From Desmonostoc vinosum HA7617-LM4 (GTDB lineage Bacteria > Cyanobacteriota > Cyanobacteriia > Cyanobacteriales > Nostocaceae): a stretch of 64,000 nucleotides of DNA. Location of the stretch: positions 283,765-347,764 of the forward strand of contig JAHHHC010000003.1 in the NCBI GenBank assembly GCA_019359515.1. Direction: 5' to 3'. The translations under genes were made by a program, and so were the position numbers. The notes beneath the pieces are model-generated. The model was not told the DNA's origin. It saw nothing but the letters and a program-made list of their open reading frames with translations, and did not search any database. This document shows positions 48,051 to 55,603 of this stretch, one piece after another (position 1 is the first letter of the stretch; every line of letters begins with the position of its first letter).

Positions 48051-48124
48051 CCCTACTCCCTACTCCCTACTCCCTACTCCCTACTCCCTACTCCCTACTC
48101 CCTACTCCCTACTCCCTACTCCCT
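48051..48124. repeat. CCCTACT heptamer array
   Basis: About ten perfect tandem copies of CCCTACT, just downstream of the MBL-fold gene. The longest heptamer array in the window. Confidence 0.95.
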
Positions 48125-48158
48125 GTTTTTGTAATTAATTATGTTTTTTGGTGTTCCC

Positions 48159-48845
48159 TTAAAGTAGGGGCTGCATCTGTAGCAAAGCTTGTAAATCCAG
48201 GTTGGTTAAACGTTGATAAGCTTGGTCTATGACACGTTTACCTCTGAGAAAACCTGTGTTAGCACCTGGGCAAATATATTGGAGAGTTTCTGGTGTAAAA
48301 CGTTCTCGCAAGGACTGGAGACTGTGAATTTGTCTTGGCCAATGAAAGGTTTTTGCTGTTCTTAGTGGCACGGGTTCGCCTTGTTGGTTGGGGATGAGAT
48401 GGCGGCCAGAAAATAAAACGCCTCCCAGGTCGCTATAGTAAAGGCAAGATGAGCCGGGGGAATGTCCTGGTGTCCAAATCGCTTGTGCTGTGGAATTAAG
48501 GCTGAATTCTTGAGTAAAGCTGGTTACGGTGAGGTTTGGTAACAAGTAAGCTTCTTGTTCTTGAATTAAAACTTCGCTCTCAAAAATTTTTTGAATTTCT
48601 ACAGTTTTGCCAATAGCGCCTCGATGGGTGAGGAATAACCAACGGACGCCTCCTTGCGATCGCAAAAAATCTTGATTTGTTTGGTCTAAAGCCGGGCAAT
48701 CTATGAGGATATTCCCTTCATTTCTTACAATAAAATAAGAGGTTCCCCCTAAGATGTCCCGATTAGGTGGAAAAGAAAAAATGCTGTCTAGCACAGCGCG
48801 TGGTGGCTTGGTTGTATAACTCGGCTGTTGAGGTAAGGGGCACAT
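48159..48845 (-). CDS. MBL-fold protein with degenerate metal site
   Basis: A 228-residue metallo-beta-lactamase-fold protein. The fold is clear (GGTSYFIVRNEGNILIDCPA, WTPGHSPGSSCLYYSDLGGV, LFSGRHLIP), but the metal motif HxHxDH is THRGAIGK here, and the metal-bridging Asp in the LFSGD position is Arg. Only the His of GHSPG is retained. It is probably not a standard dinuclear hydrolase; a ferredoxin-like or binding role is possible. Conserved in cyanobacteria as far as I recall. Confidence 0.75.
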   Translation of the reverse strand: MCPLPQQPSYTTKPPRAVLDSIFSFPPNRDILGGTSYFIVRNEGNILIDCPALDQTNQDFLRSQGGVRWLFLTHRGAIGKTVEIQKIFESEVLIQEQEAYLLPNLTVTSFTQEFSLNSTAQAIWTPGHSPGSSCLYYSDLGGVLFSGRHLIPNQQGEPVPLRTAKTFHWPRQIHSLQSLRERFTPETLQYICPGANTGFLRGKRVIDQAYQRLTNLDLQALLQMQPLL

Positions 48846-49009
48846 GAAAAAAACCGAAACTGAGGAGTTGTAAACAATAGGTGAGTGTAGAAATACTCAA
48901 TTATAGAAACTTGAGAGTTTTCGGCACTGTTAACCGTTGTTGCAAAAATTGGGGTTTAAAGTCTGCCTTGTAGATAGTGCTGTGGCACTAGTTCTACAGG
49001 GAGGGCATT

Positions 49010-50524
49010 GTGTCAAAATTTAGTGAAAGTAACATGGCATTTTGGTTTCTCCTCTTACTTGGGCTAGCAACTTATCTAATGGTGCAGCGCAGCGTCGCTC
49101 AGATCACCCGAACGCCGGTGTGGTTGTTATGGTTGGTGTTGATGACACCAGCATTTCTATTGAGTGGATGGACGCTGAAGTATGGGGTTAAACAACCTCC
49201 GCCGCCATCGCTGATTATTTGGTCATCAGTTATCTGTCTTTTGCTATACTGGCTGTTGTTTCAGTGGGGGCGTCGAACACCAACAAATACGCCAACAAAT
49301 ACACAGACAGAACCCCAAACTTCGGAACTCCAGGCCATTCATCCTACCGCAGAACCAGTGTCAGTGCGCCCTATCGAACCAACAGAAGAGACTCAGTTAC
49401 GAAATTGCTTTCCTTGGTCTGTGTACTATGTGCAAAATATCGAGTATCGACCGCAAGCTGTTGTCTGTCGGGGTCAGTTGCGAACTTCACCCAGCAACGC
49501 CTACCAACAAGTTAAGGAAAATATCGAAGCCCAATTTGGCGATCGCTTCTTGATTATCTTTCAAGAAGGTTTTAATGGTAAACCCTTCTTTGTACTGGTT
49601 CCTAATACTCAAGCTGCCAAAGGGGTGAGTGGACGACGCAATAGCGAAGGCTTAACTCGTCCAGGATTGGCACTTCTGCTTTTAGCCGCTACGTTGGTAA
49701 CAACTACTTTGGTGGGAGCAAAAATTGCTGGCGTTGACCCAACAACATTAGAATCAAATCCTGGTGTGTTGCTCAAGGGTTTGCCCTACGCTCTGGGATT
49801 AATGACTATTTTGGGTATTCATGAACTTGGTCACTATTTGACAGCGAGATTCTACAAAATTCGTTCGACGTTGCCTTACTTTATTCCCATGCCTTTTTTC
49901 TTGGGAACTTTCGGTGCATTTATTCAAATGCGTAGTCCGATTCCTAACCGAAAGGCTTTGTTTGACGTGAGTATTGCTGGGCCAATTGCAGGATTTATCG
50001 CAACTTTGCCGTTACTCATTTGGGGTTTGGCTCATTCCGAAATTGTGCCTTTGACGGAAAAAACAGGTTTGTTGAATCCTGATGCTCTCAATCCCAAGTA
50101 TTCTATTTTACTAGCTTTGTTAGCTAAATTAGCTTTGGGTAGTCAATTAACTGCAAAATCTGCGATTGACTTGCATCCAATCGCTGTAGCCGGTTTTTTA
50201 GGACTAATTGTGACAGCATTAAATTTAATGCCAGTAGGACAATTAGATGGAGGTCACATCATCCATGCGATGTTTGGACAACGAACTGCAATGGCAATTG
50301 GTCAGATTTCTCGGTTGTTGTTGCTACTGCTTGCTTTAGTTCAAGATGAGTTTTTGGTGTGGGCAATTATTTTGTTATTCATACCGTTAATTGATGAACC
50401 TGCACTTAATGATGTCACTGAATTGGATAATAGGCGTGACATTTTAGGGTTGCTGGCAATGGTCTTGTTGGTTGTAATTGTATTGCCCTTACCGCAAGCG
50501 ATCGCTAACCTGTTACAAATTTAA
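49010..50524 (+). CDS. Site-2 protease family (M50) membrane metalloprotease
   Basis: A 504-residue intramembrane zinc protease. Two N-terminal membrane segments, then a soluble region (about 60-200), then the core: HELGHYL (HExxH) at about residue 271 and LNLMPVGQLDGGHI near 403 supplying the third ligand Asp. FGAFIQMRSPIPNRKALFDV is typical of the plant/cyanobacterial EGY-like group. No PDZ domain is seen. Start is GTG with GGGAGGG upstream. Possible roles are release of membrane-bound anti-sigma factors or chloroplast-type proteolysis (inference). Confidence 0.88.
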   Translation: MSKFSESNMAFWFLLLLGLATYLMVQRSVAQITRTPVWLLWLVLMTPAFLLSGWTLKYGVKQPPPPSLIIWSSVICLLLYWLLFQWGRRTPTNTPTNTQTEPQTSELQAIHPTAEPVSVRPIEPTEETQLRNCFPWSVYYVQNIEYRPQAVVCRGQLRTSPSNAYQQVKENIEAQFGDRFLIIFQEGFNGKPFFVLVPNTQAAKGVSGRRNSEGLTRPGLALLLLAATLVTTTLVGAKIAGVDPTTLESNPGVLLKGLPYALGLMTILGIHELGHYLTARFYKIRSTLPYFIPMPFFLGTFGAFIQMRSPIPNRKALFDVSIAGPIAGFIATLPLLIWGLAHSEIVPLTEKTGLLNPDALNPKYSILLALLAKLALGSQLTAKSAIDLHPIAVAGFLGLIVTALNLMPVGQLDGGHIIHAMFGQRTAMAIGQISRLLLLLLALVQDEFLVWAIILLFIPLIDEPALNDVTELDNRRDILGLLAMVLLVVIVLPLPQAIANLLQI

Positions 50525-50709
50525 GGATGACCAGTCAATCACACCAAAATTTACCCCATCATCAGCAACGCCGAATTTCTTTGATTTGACTTGATTGATC
50601 TCAATGAGCTGTAATATCTGCATCACAGTAATCAGGTTTTTTGAGGACAATTCAGTCTAAATCTAGATGTTTTGTAGAAAATTTCTATATACCTTAATAC
50701 AAAGTGCCT

Positions 50710-50898
50710 ATGCTTAGATCTTGCACCTGCCCAATCTCCCGCCAGAGAATAAATTCTCGCTCTTATTAGGTCAAGTCCACTTAAGTGGACTAAAATCTAT
50801 GCTTTTTGTGAGATTTAATCCTCTTGAGAGGACTTTTGCTATTAGCCATAGGTTTCTAACCTATGGCGGTTTTTGGGACTGGTGCAAGATATCAGTAT
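50710..50898. mobile_element. 189-bp MITE-like element, copy 2
   Basis: Inverted copy of 23474-23662, the same length with a handful of differences. Same terminal inverted repeats and three internal palindromes. The rest of the 50525-51179 gap holds no gene I can support. Confidence 0.8.
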
Positions 50899-51179
50899 GA
50901 TGACAATGCTTAAGTGTTGTCATCAAAATGAGTCATCCTACAATTTTTTACGTATAGTCAATCACTTAATAAGGTTTTATTTCGGTTTTTGGTGATGATT
51001 TGCAGCATATTTATCAGGGTTCAAAATTAAGTTGTACTAGAGTAAATGGTGAGGGATTAATCGAAAAAAGAGGCGTTGCTGATTGATGGGATGAATTTTA
51101 GTGTCGAAACGTAGCATTACTACATTTCTACAAAGGTTGAGAAATCATTTTTTCTTCTTATCCTGAGTCTAATAACATT

Positions 51180-51764
51180 ATGTTTAGTAATATAGAACAG
51201 TTTTTTCCAATACTGAAGCGAAGCCTCCTAGTTGGGATACTGGTATCTCTTTTGATATTGGTAATGATAAAAATTGTGCAAGGTGTGACATTATCGAGTA
51301 ATTCTTTTCCGCAAAATTGGCAAGGTACATGGAGCGGTAGAATGCTTGATCGCTCTGTGAAAGGGCAGTCGAGAACTGTACCAATGACACTGCGAATTCA
51401 GCCAATTTCTAATAATCCCGTGCGCTATACTTGGCAAATAACTTACGGAGAAGGAGAGAACAAAATAGTACGTAATTATGAATTAGTTGCTAAGGATCAG
51501 GGTGCTGGTCACTTTGTAATTGATGAAAAGGATGGAACTTTAATTGATGAGTGGCGTGTTGGAGACACACTCTACAGTCAGTTTAGAGTGGGAGATAAGT
51601 TACTCAGTACAAAATGTCGGCGACAAAGTAATCGGCTCTATTATGAACTAGCTACCTATAGGCCAACAAGTTCACCCCAAATGGAGAATTGCGAGCAAAA
51701 AGTTACTTTCGAGAGCTACCAATTACAAGGTGTTCAGTCTGCTGAATTATCACCAGTTAAATAA
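51180..51764 (+). CDS. Hypothetical single-pass exported protein
   Basis: A 194-residue protein with one N-terminal membrane helix (about 16-36, LLVGILVSLLILVMIKIV), then a beta-rich extracytoplasmic domain: WQGTWSGRMLDRSVKGQ, MTLRIQPISN, YTWQITYGEG, YSQFRVGDKLLSTKC. The strand pattern with paired G-W-x-G recalls lipocalin-like calycin barrels, but I cannot assign a family. Two late Cys could pair. The microviridin cluster begins 760 nt downstream on the same strand. Confidence 0.62.
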   Translation: MFSNIEQFFPILKRSLLVGILVSLLILVMIKIVQGVTLSSNSFPQNWQGTWSGRMLDRSVKGQSRTVPMTLRIQPISNNPVRYTWQITYGEGENKIVRNYELVAKDQGAGHFVIDEKDGTLIDEWRVGDTLYSQFRVGDKLLSTKCRRQSNRLYYELATYRPTSSPQMENCEQKVTFESYQLQGVQSAELSPVK

Positions 51765-51895
51765 TTCGTAATTCGTAATTCGTAATGACGCTCGTACCGA
51801 CGCTCGATGACTCGCTAACGCTACGCTATCGCTACCGCTGACGCTCGAGGACTCGCTACCGCTTCGCTAACGCTAACGTAATTCGTAATTAAGTT
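51763..51895. repeat. AATTCGT heptamers flanking a GACGCTCG repeat
   Basis: GTAATTC heptamers at both ends surround about 100 bases of GACGCTCG / CTCGCTAACGCT units, related to 9595-9630. A repeat nested inside a heptamer array; no coding content. Confidence 0.75.
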
Positions 51896-52389
51896 TTGTA
51901 AGTATTGGGTGAGGGTAGTTCTTGTATTCGTGCAATCTATTATTTTGGTATGATTTCGCTAACAAGCGATCGCCGCATTTCTCACAAATATCAAATTTGT
52001 TGGATAAACAGAAAGCTTCGGTTTGAAAACAAGAGTGCGAAATCCGAGGGTTTCCTACCTTACGTCTTGTTGGGGAACTATAACTAATAACTAGTGTTAT
52101 TCACACCTCAGAATTTACTAATTTTTTTGCAGATAATACCATAATAAGTAACAAATAATCAAGCATTTCAACCAAATTCTCTGCTCTCAACTCTCTATAT
52201 TTAATTTTGATTATTCTCTATTCAGAGTATTAAAAAAATGGAAAGTTATAGTTCACAAGATGAAATATTATTTATAAATTTTTATGAATATTTATGTATA
52301 AACGTTAGGTATATTAACATCATACAAATTATGTTTTCAAAAATATAACCACTACATTACTAATCTTTACATTTCTTGAGAAACAGCAT
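51896..52389. other. AT-rich leader region upstream of the microviridin cluster
   Basis: About 490 bases with no gene I can support. Very AT-rich after 52090. The cluster's promoter should lie here or within the nonamer array that follows. A 36-codon frame at 52238 is probably chance. Confidence 0.4.
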
Positions 52390-52457
52390 CTTAATTGTCT
52401 TAATTGTCTTAACTGTCTTAACTGTCTTTTAATTAATTTCTTAAGTGTCTTAACTGT
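52390..52457 (+). promoter_or_regulatory. Phased 9-bp repeat array upstream of mdnA1
   Basis: CTTAATTGT x2, CTTAACTGT x2, a 14-base spacer, then CTTAAGTGT and CTTAACTGT. Six copies of CTTAAnTGT, ending 70 nt before the first precursor gene. Nine bases is close to one helical turn, so a multimeric regulator or an mRNA-leader element is possible. Function is inference. Confidence 0.6.
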
Positions 52458-52527
52458 CCTTGTACGTATATTAAATTGCTGATATATGTTGAATTGCTAA
52501 AACAATTTCTCATGAGGAGAAAGAGCA

Positions 52528-52674
52528 ATGTCTACCAACGTAGTTAAAGAATCAGATATCCAAGCAGTACCATTCTTCGCTCGTTTCTTGGGAGAACAAG
52601 CTGCACAGTCAGATTTACCTTCCGATTGGGGTGTTAATACACTAAAGTACCCTTCCGATTGGGAAGAGTATTAA
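52528..52674 (+). CDS. mdnA: Microviridin precursor 1
   Basis: A 48-residue RiPP precursor. The leader contains AVPFFARFL, the helix recognised by the ATP-grasp ligases. The core TLKYPSDWEEY is canonical: Thr, Ser, Asp and Glu form the two omega-esters and Lys the omega-amide. Unusually, an extra PSDW lies 11 residues earlier (LPSDWGVN), and the DNA CCTTCCGATTGGG is repeated exactly 33 nt apart, so the core was partly duplicated. The first PSDW lacks the partner Thr/Lys and acidic residues and should not be cyclised in the standard way. AGGAGA stands 9-10 nt before the ATG. Confidence 0.93.
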   Translation: MSTNVVKESDIQAVPFFARFLGEQAAQSDLPSDWGVNTLKYPSDWEEY

Positions 52675-52702
52675 ACCCAGTTAGCGTCATCTGAATTTAA
52701 GA

Positions 52703-52733
52703 AGTAGCAGTTATCAAATAACTTCAAGCTACT
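52703..52733 (+). promoter_or_regulatory. Hairpin between precursors 1 and 2
   Basis: Nested stems AGTAGC / GCTACT and AGTTAT / ATAACT. It lies 30 nt past the first precursor stop and may terminate or protect the short abundant precursor mRNA. Confidence 0.55.
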
Positions 52734-52766
52734 CGTGAGTAACAACCAATATCAAGGAATAGTACC

Positions 52767-52904
52767 ATGTCTACCAACGTAGTTAAAGAATCAGATATCC
52801 AAGCAGTACCATTCTTTGCTCGTTTCTTGGAAGAACAAGCTGCACAGTCAGATAATCTCCCATCTCAGACAAGAAAGTACCCTTCCGATTGGGAAGACTA
52901 CTAA
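52767..52904 (+). CDS. mdnA: Microviridin precursor 2
   Basis: A 45-residue precursor. Its leader is almost identical to precursor 1 (first 29 residues differ at one position, G22 to E) and the core is TRKYPSDWEDY. Thr, Lys, Ser, Asp and the two final acidic residues are all present; the last acidic residue is Asp instead of Glu, which alters the lactam ring size or partner. The downstream flank (ACCCAGTTAGCGT...) repeats that of precursor 1, so the gene and its 3' flank were duplicated together as a unit of about 235 bp. Confidence 0.93.
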   Translation: MSTNVVKESDIQAVPFFARFLEEQAAQSDNLPSQTRKYPSDWEDY

Positions 52905-52932
52905 ACCCAGTTAGCGTTATCTGAATTCAAGA

Positions 52933-52967
52933 AGTAGTTTTCAGTTACTTGATAATTGAAAACTACT
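52933..52967 (+). promoter_or_regulatory. Hairpin between precursors 2 and 3
   Basis: Perfect 11-bp stem AGTAGTTTTCA / TGAAAACTACT with a 13-nt loop, in the same relative place as the hairpin after precursor 1. Confidence 0.6.
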
Positions 52968-52996
52968 TAATGCTAACAACCGATAGAGAAAAGCCC

Positions 52997-53152
52997 ATGT
53001 CTACTAACGTATTAAAAGCATTGGATATCCAAGCATTACCATTCTTTGCCCGCTTCCTGGCGGCAGAACAACCTCCACAGCCGCCAACCGATACTCCTCC
53101 CCCTCCCCCAATCTGGACTTTAAAATGGCCTTCAGATTGGGAAGACCGCTAA
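52997..53152 (+). CDS. mdnA: Divergent microviridin precursor 3
   Basis: A 51-residue precursor. The leader keeps ALPFFARFL, then a proline-rich linker PPQPPTDTPPPPP replaces the AQSD stretch of the others, and the core is TLKWPSDWEDR. All crosslinking residues (Thr, Lys, Ser, Asp, Glu, Asp) are present, but Tyr is replaced by Trp and the C-terminal residue is Arg rather than Tyr, which changes the likely protease target. The frame is open 48 nt upstream, but MSTNV is the shared precursor start. Confidence 0.9.
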   Translation: MSTNVLKALDIQALPFFARFLAAEQPPQPPTDTPPPPPIWTLKWPSDWEDR

Positions 53153-53223
53153 ATATAGTGAGCTTCGTCTGAACTAAAAGAATAGCAGTCGAGCTTAATT
53201 ATTCATGATGTTGTGGCGACTTT

Positions 53224-53256
53224 AGATCCCCGACTTCTTCAAGAAGTCGGGGATCT
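53224..53256 (+). promoter_or_regulatory. Perfect 16-bp hairpin between precursors and ligases
   Basis: AGATCCCCGACTTCTT C AAGAAGTCGGGGATCT, a perfect palindrome with one central base. It is a member of a dispersed hairpin family (also 11905-11936). It sits between precursor 3 and mdnB and could attenuate transcription so that precursors exceed enzymes. Confidence 0.7.
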
Positions 53257-53326
53257 ATCTGGAGAGCAACTTTTTCAGGTAGTTCCCAACATCTACCTCC
53301 GAAAAATTAAAACAAGAAAATATTTT

Positions 53327-54307
53327 ATGAGCCTATCGCGTGACGTTATTTTATTAATTACCCACAGTGGTGATTTCTTCACAATAGATAGAGTGGCAGA
53401 AGCTTTGTCAAAAAAAGGGGTGCAACCATTCCGTCTCGATACTGATAAGTTTCCTTTAGAAGTACAATTAACAGCACACTTTGACAAATCCAAAAGCTAT
53501 CACACTATAGAATATGGCAACCACTCTGTCAGCACAGAGCAGGTACAAGCTGTGTGGTCGCGGCGCATTTGGGAACCACAATTAGGTAAGGAATTAGCTC
53601 CACAGTACCGAGAAGCTTGTATTAGAGAATCAAAAGCAACTTTAGATGGTTTTTGGGACAGCCTCAAGGGAGCTACTTGGATAGATGATTTAGAGCGGAT
53701 AAACTATGCAAGTAACAAGCTGCGTCAATTGCGAATTGCTTCTGAGGTAGGTTTTACCATTCCCCAGACTCTTGTCACCAATAAAGCAGAAGCAGCACGA
53801 GAGTTTTTTCACCAAGTAAACGGCAAAATGGTGAGCAAGCTATTAACTACTCTTTCCCGCAGTATGCAAGCTAATTCTTCGTTCTTTCTGTACACCAGCA
53901 GCGTTAAAGAGGAAGACTTACAAGATGCTGAGTCACTGCGCTATTGCCCAATGGTTTTTCAAGAGCAAATTTCTAAGCAGCAGGAATTACGGGTGGTGTA
54001 TGTGAATGGCAATGTATTTGTGGGGGCGCTAAATGCTGATGCGTATGCAGCAGCTAAAGCTGATTGGCGTAAACCTGGTGTTGAGGTTGGTGCATGGCAA
54101 CATCATGAGCTTCCTAATGAAATTGTGCGTCGCCTTCAAACTTTTATGGGAAAATTTGGGCTGACGTTTGGCTCGTTAGATTTTATCCTTACTCCATCAG
54201 GTGAATATGTCTTTTTGGAAAATAACCCAGTAGGAGAGTGGGGAATGTTGGAGAAAGATTTAGACTTGCCCATTGCAAACGCGATCGCCGATGCTCTGAT
54301 TTCCTAA
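53327..54307 (+). CDS. mdnB: Microviridin ATP-grasp ligase, MdnB type (lactam forming)
   Basis: A 326-residue ATP-grasp enzyme. It starts with ILLITHSGDFFTIDRVAEAL and PFRLDTDKFPLEVQL, then VWSRRIWEPQLG, NKLRQLRIASEVGFTIP, GKMVSKLLTTLS, and ends FILTPSGEYVFLENNPVGEW, where ENN ligates Mg. These match MdnB, which forms the Lys-Glu omega-amide after MdnC has made the esters. The frame is open 114 nt further upstream, but that extension translates the dispersed hairpin, and MdnB homologues start here. No clear ribosome site. A CCCAAC-flanked repeat separates it from mdnC. Confidence 0.93.
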   Translation: MSLSRDVILLITHSGDFFTIDRVAEALSKKGVQPFRLDTDKFPLEVQLTAHFDKSKSYHTIEYGNHSVSTEQVQAVWSRRIWEPQLGKELAPQYREACIRESKATLDGFWDSLKGATWIDDLERINYASNKLRQLRIASEVGFTIPQTLVTNKAEAAREFFHQVNGKMVSKLLTTLSRSMQANSSFFLYTSSVKEEDLQDAESLRYCPMVFQEQISKQQELRVVYVNGNVFVGALNADAYAAAKADWRKPGVEVGAWQHHELPNEIVRRLQTFMGKFGLTFGSLDFILTPSGEYVFLENNPVGEWGMLEKDLDLPIANAIADALIS

Positions 54308-54323
54308 AAAGCAGTTGTAGTTG

Positions 54324-54404
54324 TTGAGGAACGAAACCCAACACCGAGAACCATGTTGGGTTTCACTCCGTACCCTGCGAAATCTGGCTACAACCCAACC
54401 TACA
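54324..54404. repeat. CCCAAC-flanked dispersed repeat in the mdnB-mdnC gap
   Basis: Starts TTGAGGAACGAAACCCAAC and ends GGCTACAACCCAACCTACAA. Related to 35091-35166 and 36156-36250. It fills most of the 153-nt gap and is open in the mdnC frame, which creates a false N-terminal extension. Confidence 0.8.
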
Positions 54405-54460
54405 AAATTTATTGCTACGAACTTTTCATAAAAATTAAGTACTTCAGTGAAAAATTTTCT

Positions 54461-55435
54461 ATGACAGTATTAATAGTTACTTTTAGCCAAGACAACGAAA
54501 GCATTCCTCTAGTAATCAAAGAAATTGCAGCTAGGGGAGAAAAAGCATTTCGGTTTGATACAGACAGATATCCCACCGAAGTGAAGTTAGATATTTACTA
54601 TGGTGATTCTGAGCGGGTAATTATTACTGATGGCGAACAAAAGCTTGATTTGAGTGAGGTGTCCTCAGTTTGGTATCGGCGGATGCGCTACGGGCAAAAA
54701 ATCCCCGACTCAATGGACAAGCAATTTAGAGATGCGTCAATTAATGAATGTCGTGCCACTGTTAGGGGTATGATTGCCAGCCTTCAAGGATTCCACTTTG
54801 ATAAAATGTCTAATGTGGATCGGGCTAATAATAAGCAACTACAACTGCAAGTTGCACGAGAAATTGGGCTTTTGACTCCGCGTACCCTAACCTCCAACAA
54901 TCCTGAAGCAGTTAAGCAATTTGCCCAAGAATGTCAGCAAGGTATCATTACCAAGATGCTTTCTTCCTTTGCTATCTATGATCAGCAGGGACGAGAAAAC
55001 GTTGTGTTTACGACTCCAGTTACAGATGATGATCTGGAAAATATGGATGGACTGCGTTTTTGTCCGATGACGTTTCAAGAAAACGTACCAAAGGCGCTAG
55101 AGTTACGCACAACTATTGTCGGACATCGTGTATTTACTGCTGCTGTAGACTCCCAAAGCTTAGAAGGATCTACTTACGACTGGCGCAAAGAGGGCAAAGC
55201 CTTAGTTGAGAGTTGGCAACCCTACGATTTGCCAGAAGATATCGAGAAAAAACTCCTTAAACTAATGGCTTATTTTGGCTTAAATTATGGGGCGATTGAT
55301 ATTCTCGTCACCCCCGATGGCAAACACGTATTCCTTGAGGTTAACCCGGTTGGTGAGTTTTTCTGGATGGAAGTATATTCACCACACTATCCTATTTCGC
55401 AGGCGATCGCAGAAATTCTACTTACCCAAAAATAG
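54461..55435 (+). CDS. mdnC: Microviridin ATP-grasp ligase, MdnC type (ester forming)
   Basis: A 324-residue ATP-grasp enzyme. It begins MTVLIVTFSQDNESIPLV, has FRFDTDRYPTEVKL, SVWYRRMRYGQ, NKQLQLQVAREIGLLTP, ITKMLSSFAIYD, FCPMTFQENVPKALELR, and the metal-binding VFLEVNPVGEFFWMEV at the C terminus. This fits MdnC, which binds the PFFARFL leader and makes the two omega-ester bonds (Thr-Asp and Ser-Glu) before MdnB acts. I reject the longer frame from 54353 because it is repeat sequence. mdnE follows after 168 nt. Confidence 0.95.
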   Translation: MTVLIVTFSQDNESIPLVIKEIAARGEKAFRFDTDRYPTEVKLDIYYGDSERVIITDGEQKLDLSEVSSVWYRRMRYGQKIPDSMDKQFRDASINECRATVRGMIASLQGFHFDKMSNVDRANNKQLQLQVAREIGLLTPRTLTSNNPEAVKQFAQECQQGIITKMLSSFAIYDQQGRENVVFTTPVTDDDLENMDGLRFCPMTFQENVPKALELRTTIVGHRVFTAAVDSQSLEGSTYDWRKEGKALVESWQPYDLPEDIEKKLLKLMAYFGLNYGAIDILVTPDGKHVFLEVNPVGEFFWMEVYSPHYPISQAIAEILLTQK

Positions 55436-55603
55436 CGATAAAACATCATATGGAATGCGCTTAGACTCTTCAATAATTGAAATTGTTGAGGAGGAATAAT
55501 TGCAAGAACGCACAAATTGCAGTAGGGTAAAAAATGGCTTCTGAGTATGATTTCAAAAGTTTAAATCCTCAAAGGTCATAGTTCAAGCTTTTATTTTTAG
55601 AGT

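Noticed and set aside
48051..48124. CCCTACT tandem array as a CRISPR
   Set aside because: Period is 7 bp with no spacers.
52238..52348. 36-codon frame upstream of the microviridin operon
   Set aside because: AT-rich composition, no ribosome site, lacks the PFFARFL and PSDW motifs; likely chance.
53213..53326. 38-residue N-terminal extension of mdnB
   Set aside because: It translates the dispersed 16-bp hairpin; MdnB proteins start at MSLSRDVILL.
54353..54460. 36-residue N-terminal extension of mdnC
   Set aside because: It translates the CCCAAC-flanked repeat; MdnC proteins start at MTVLIVTFS.
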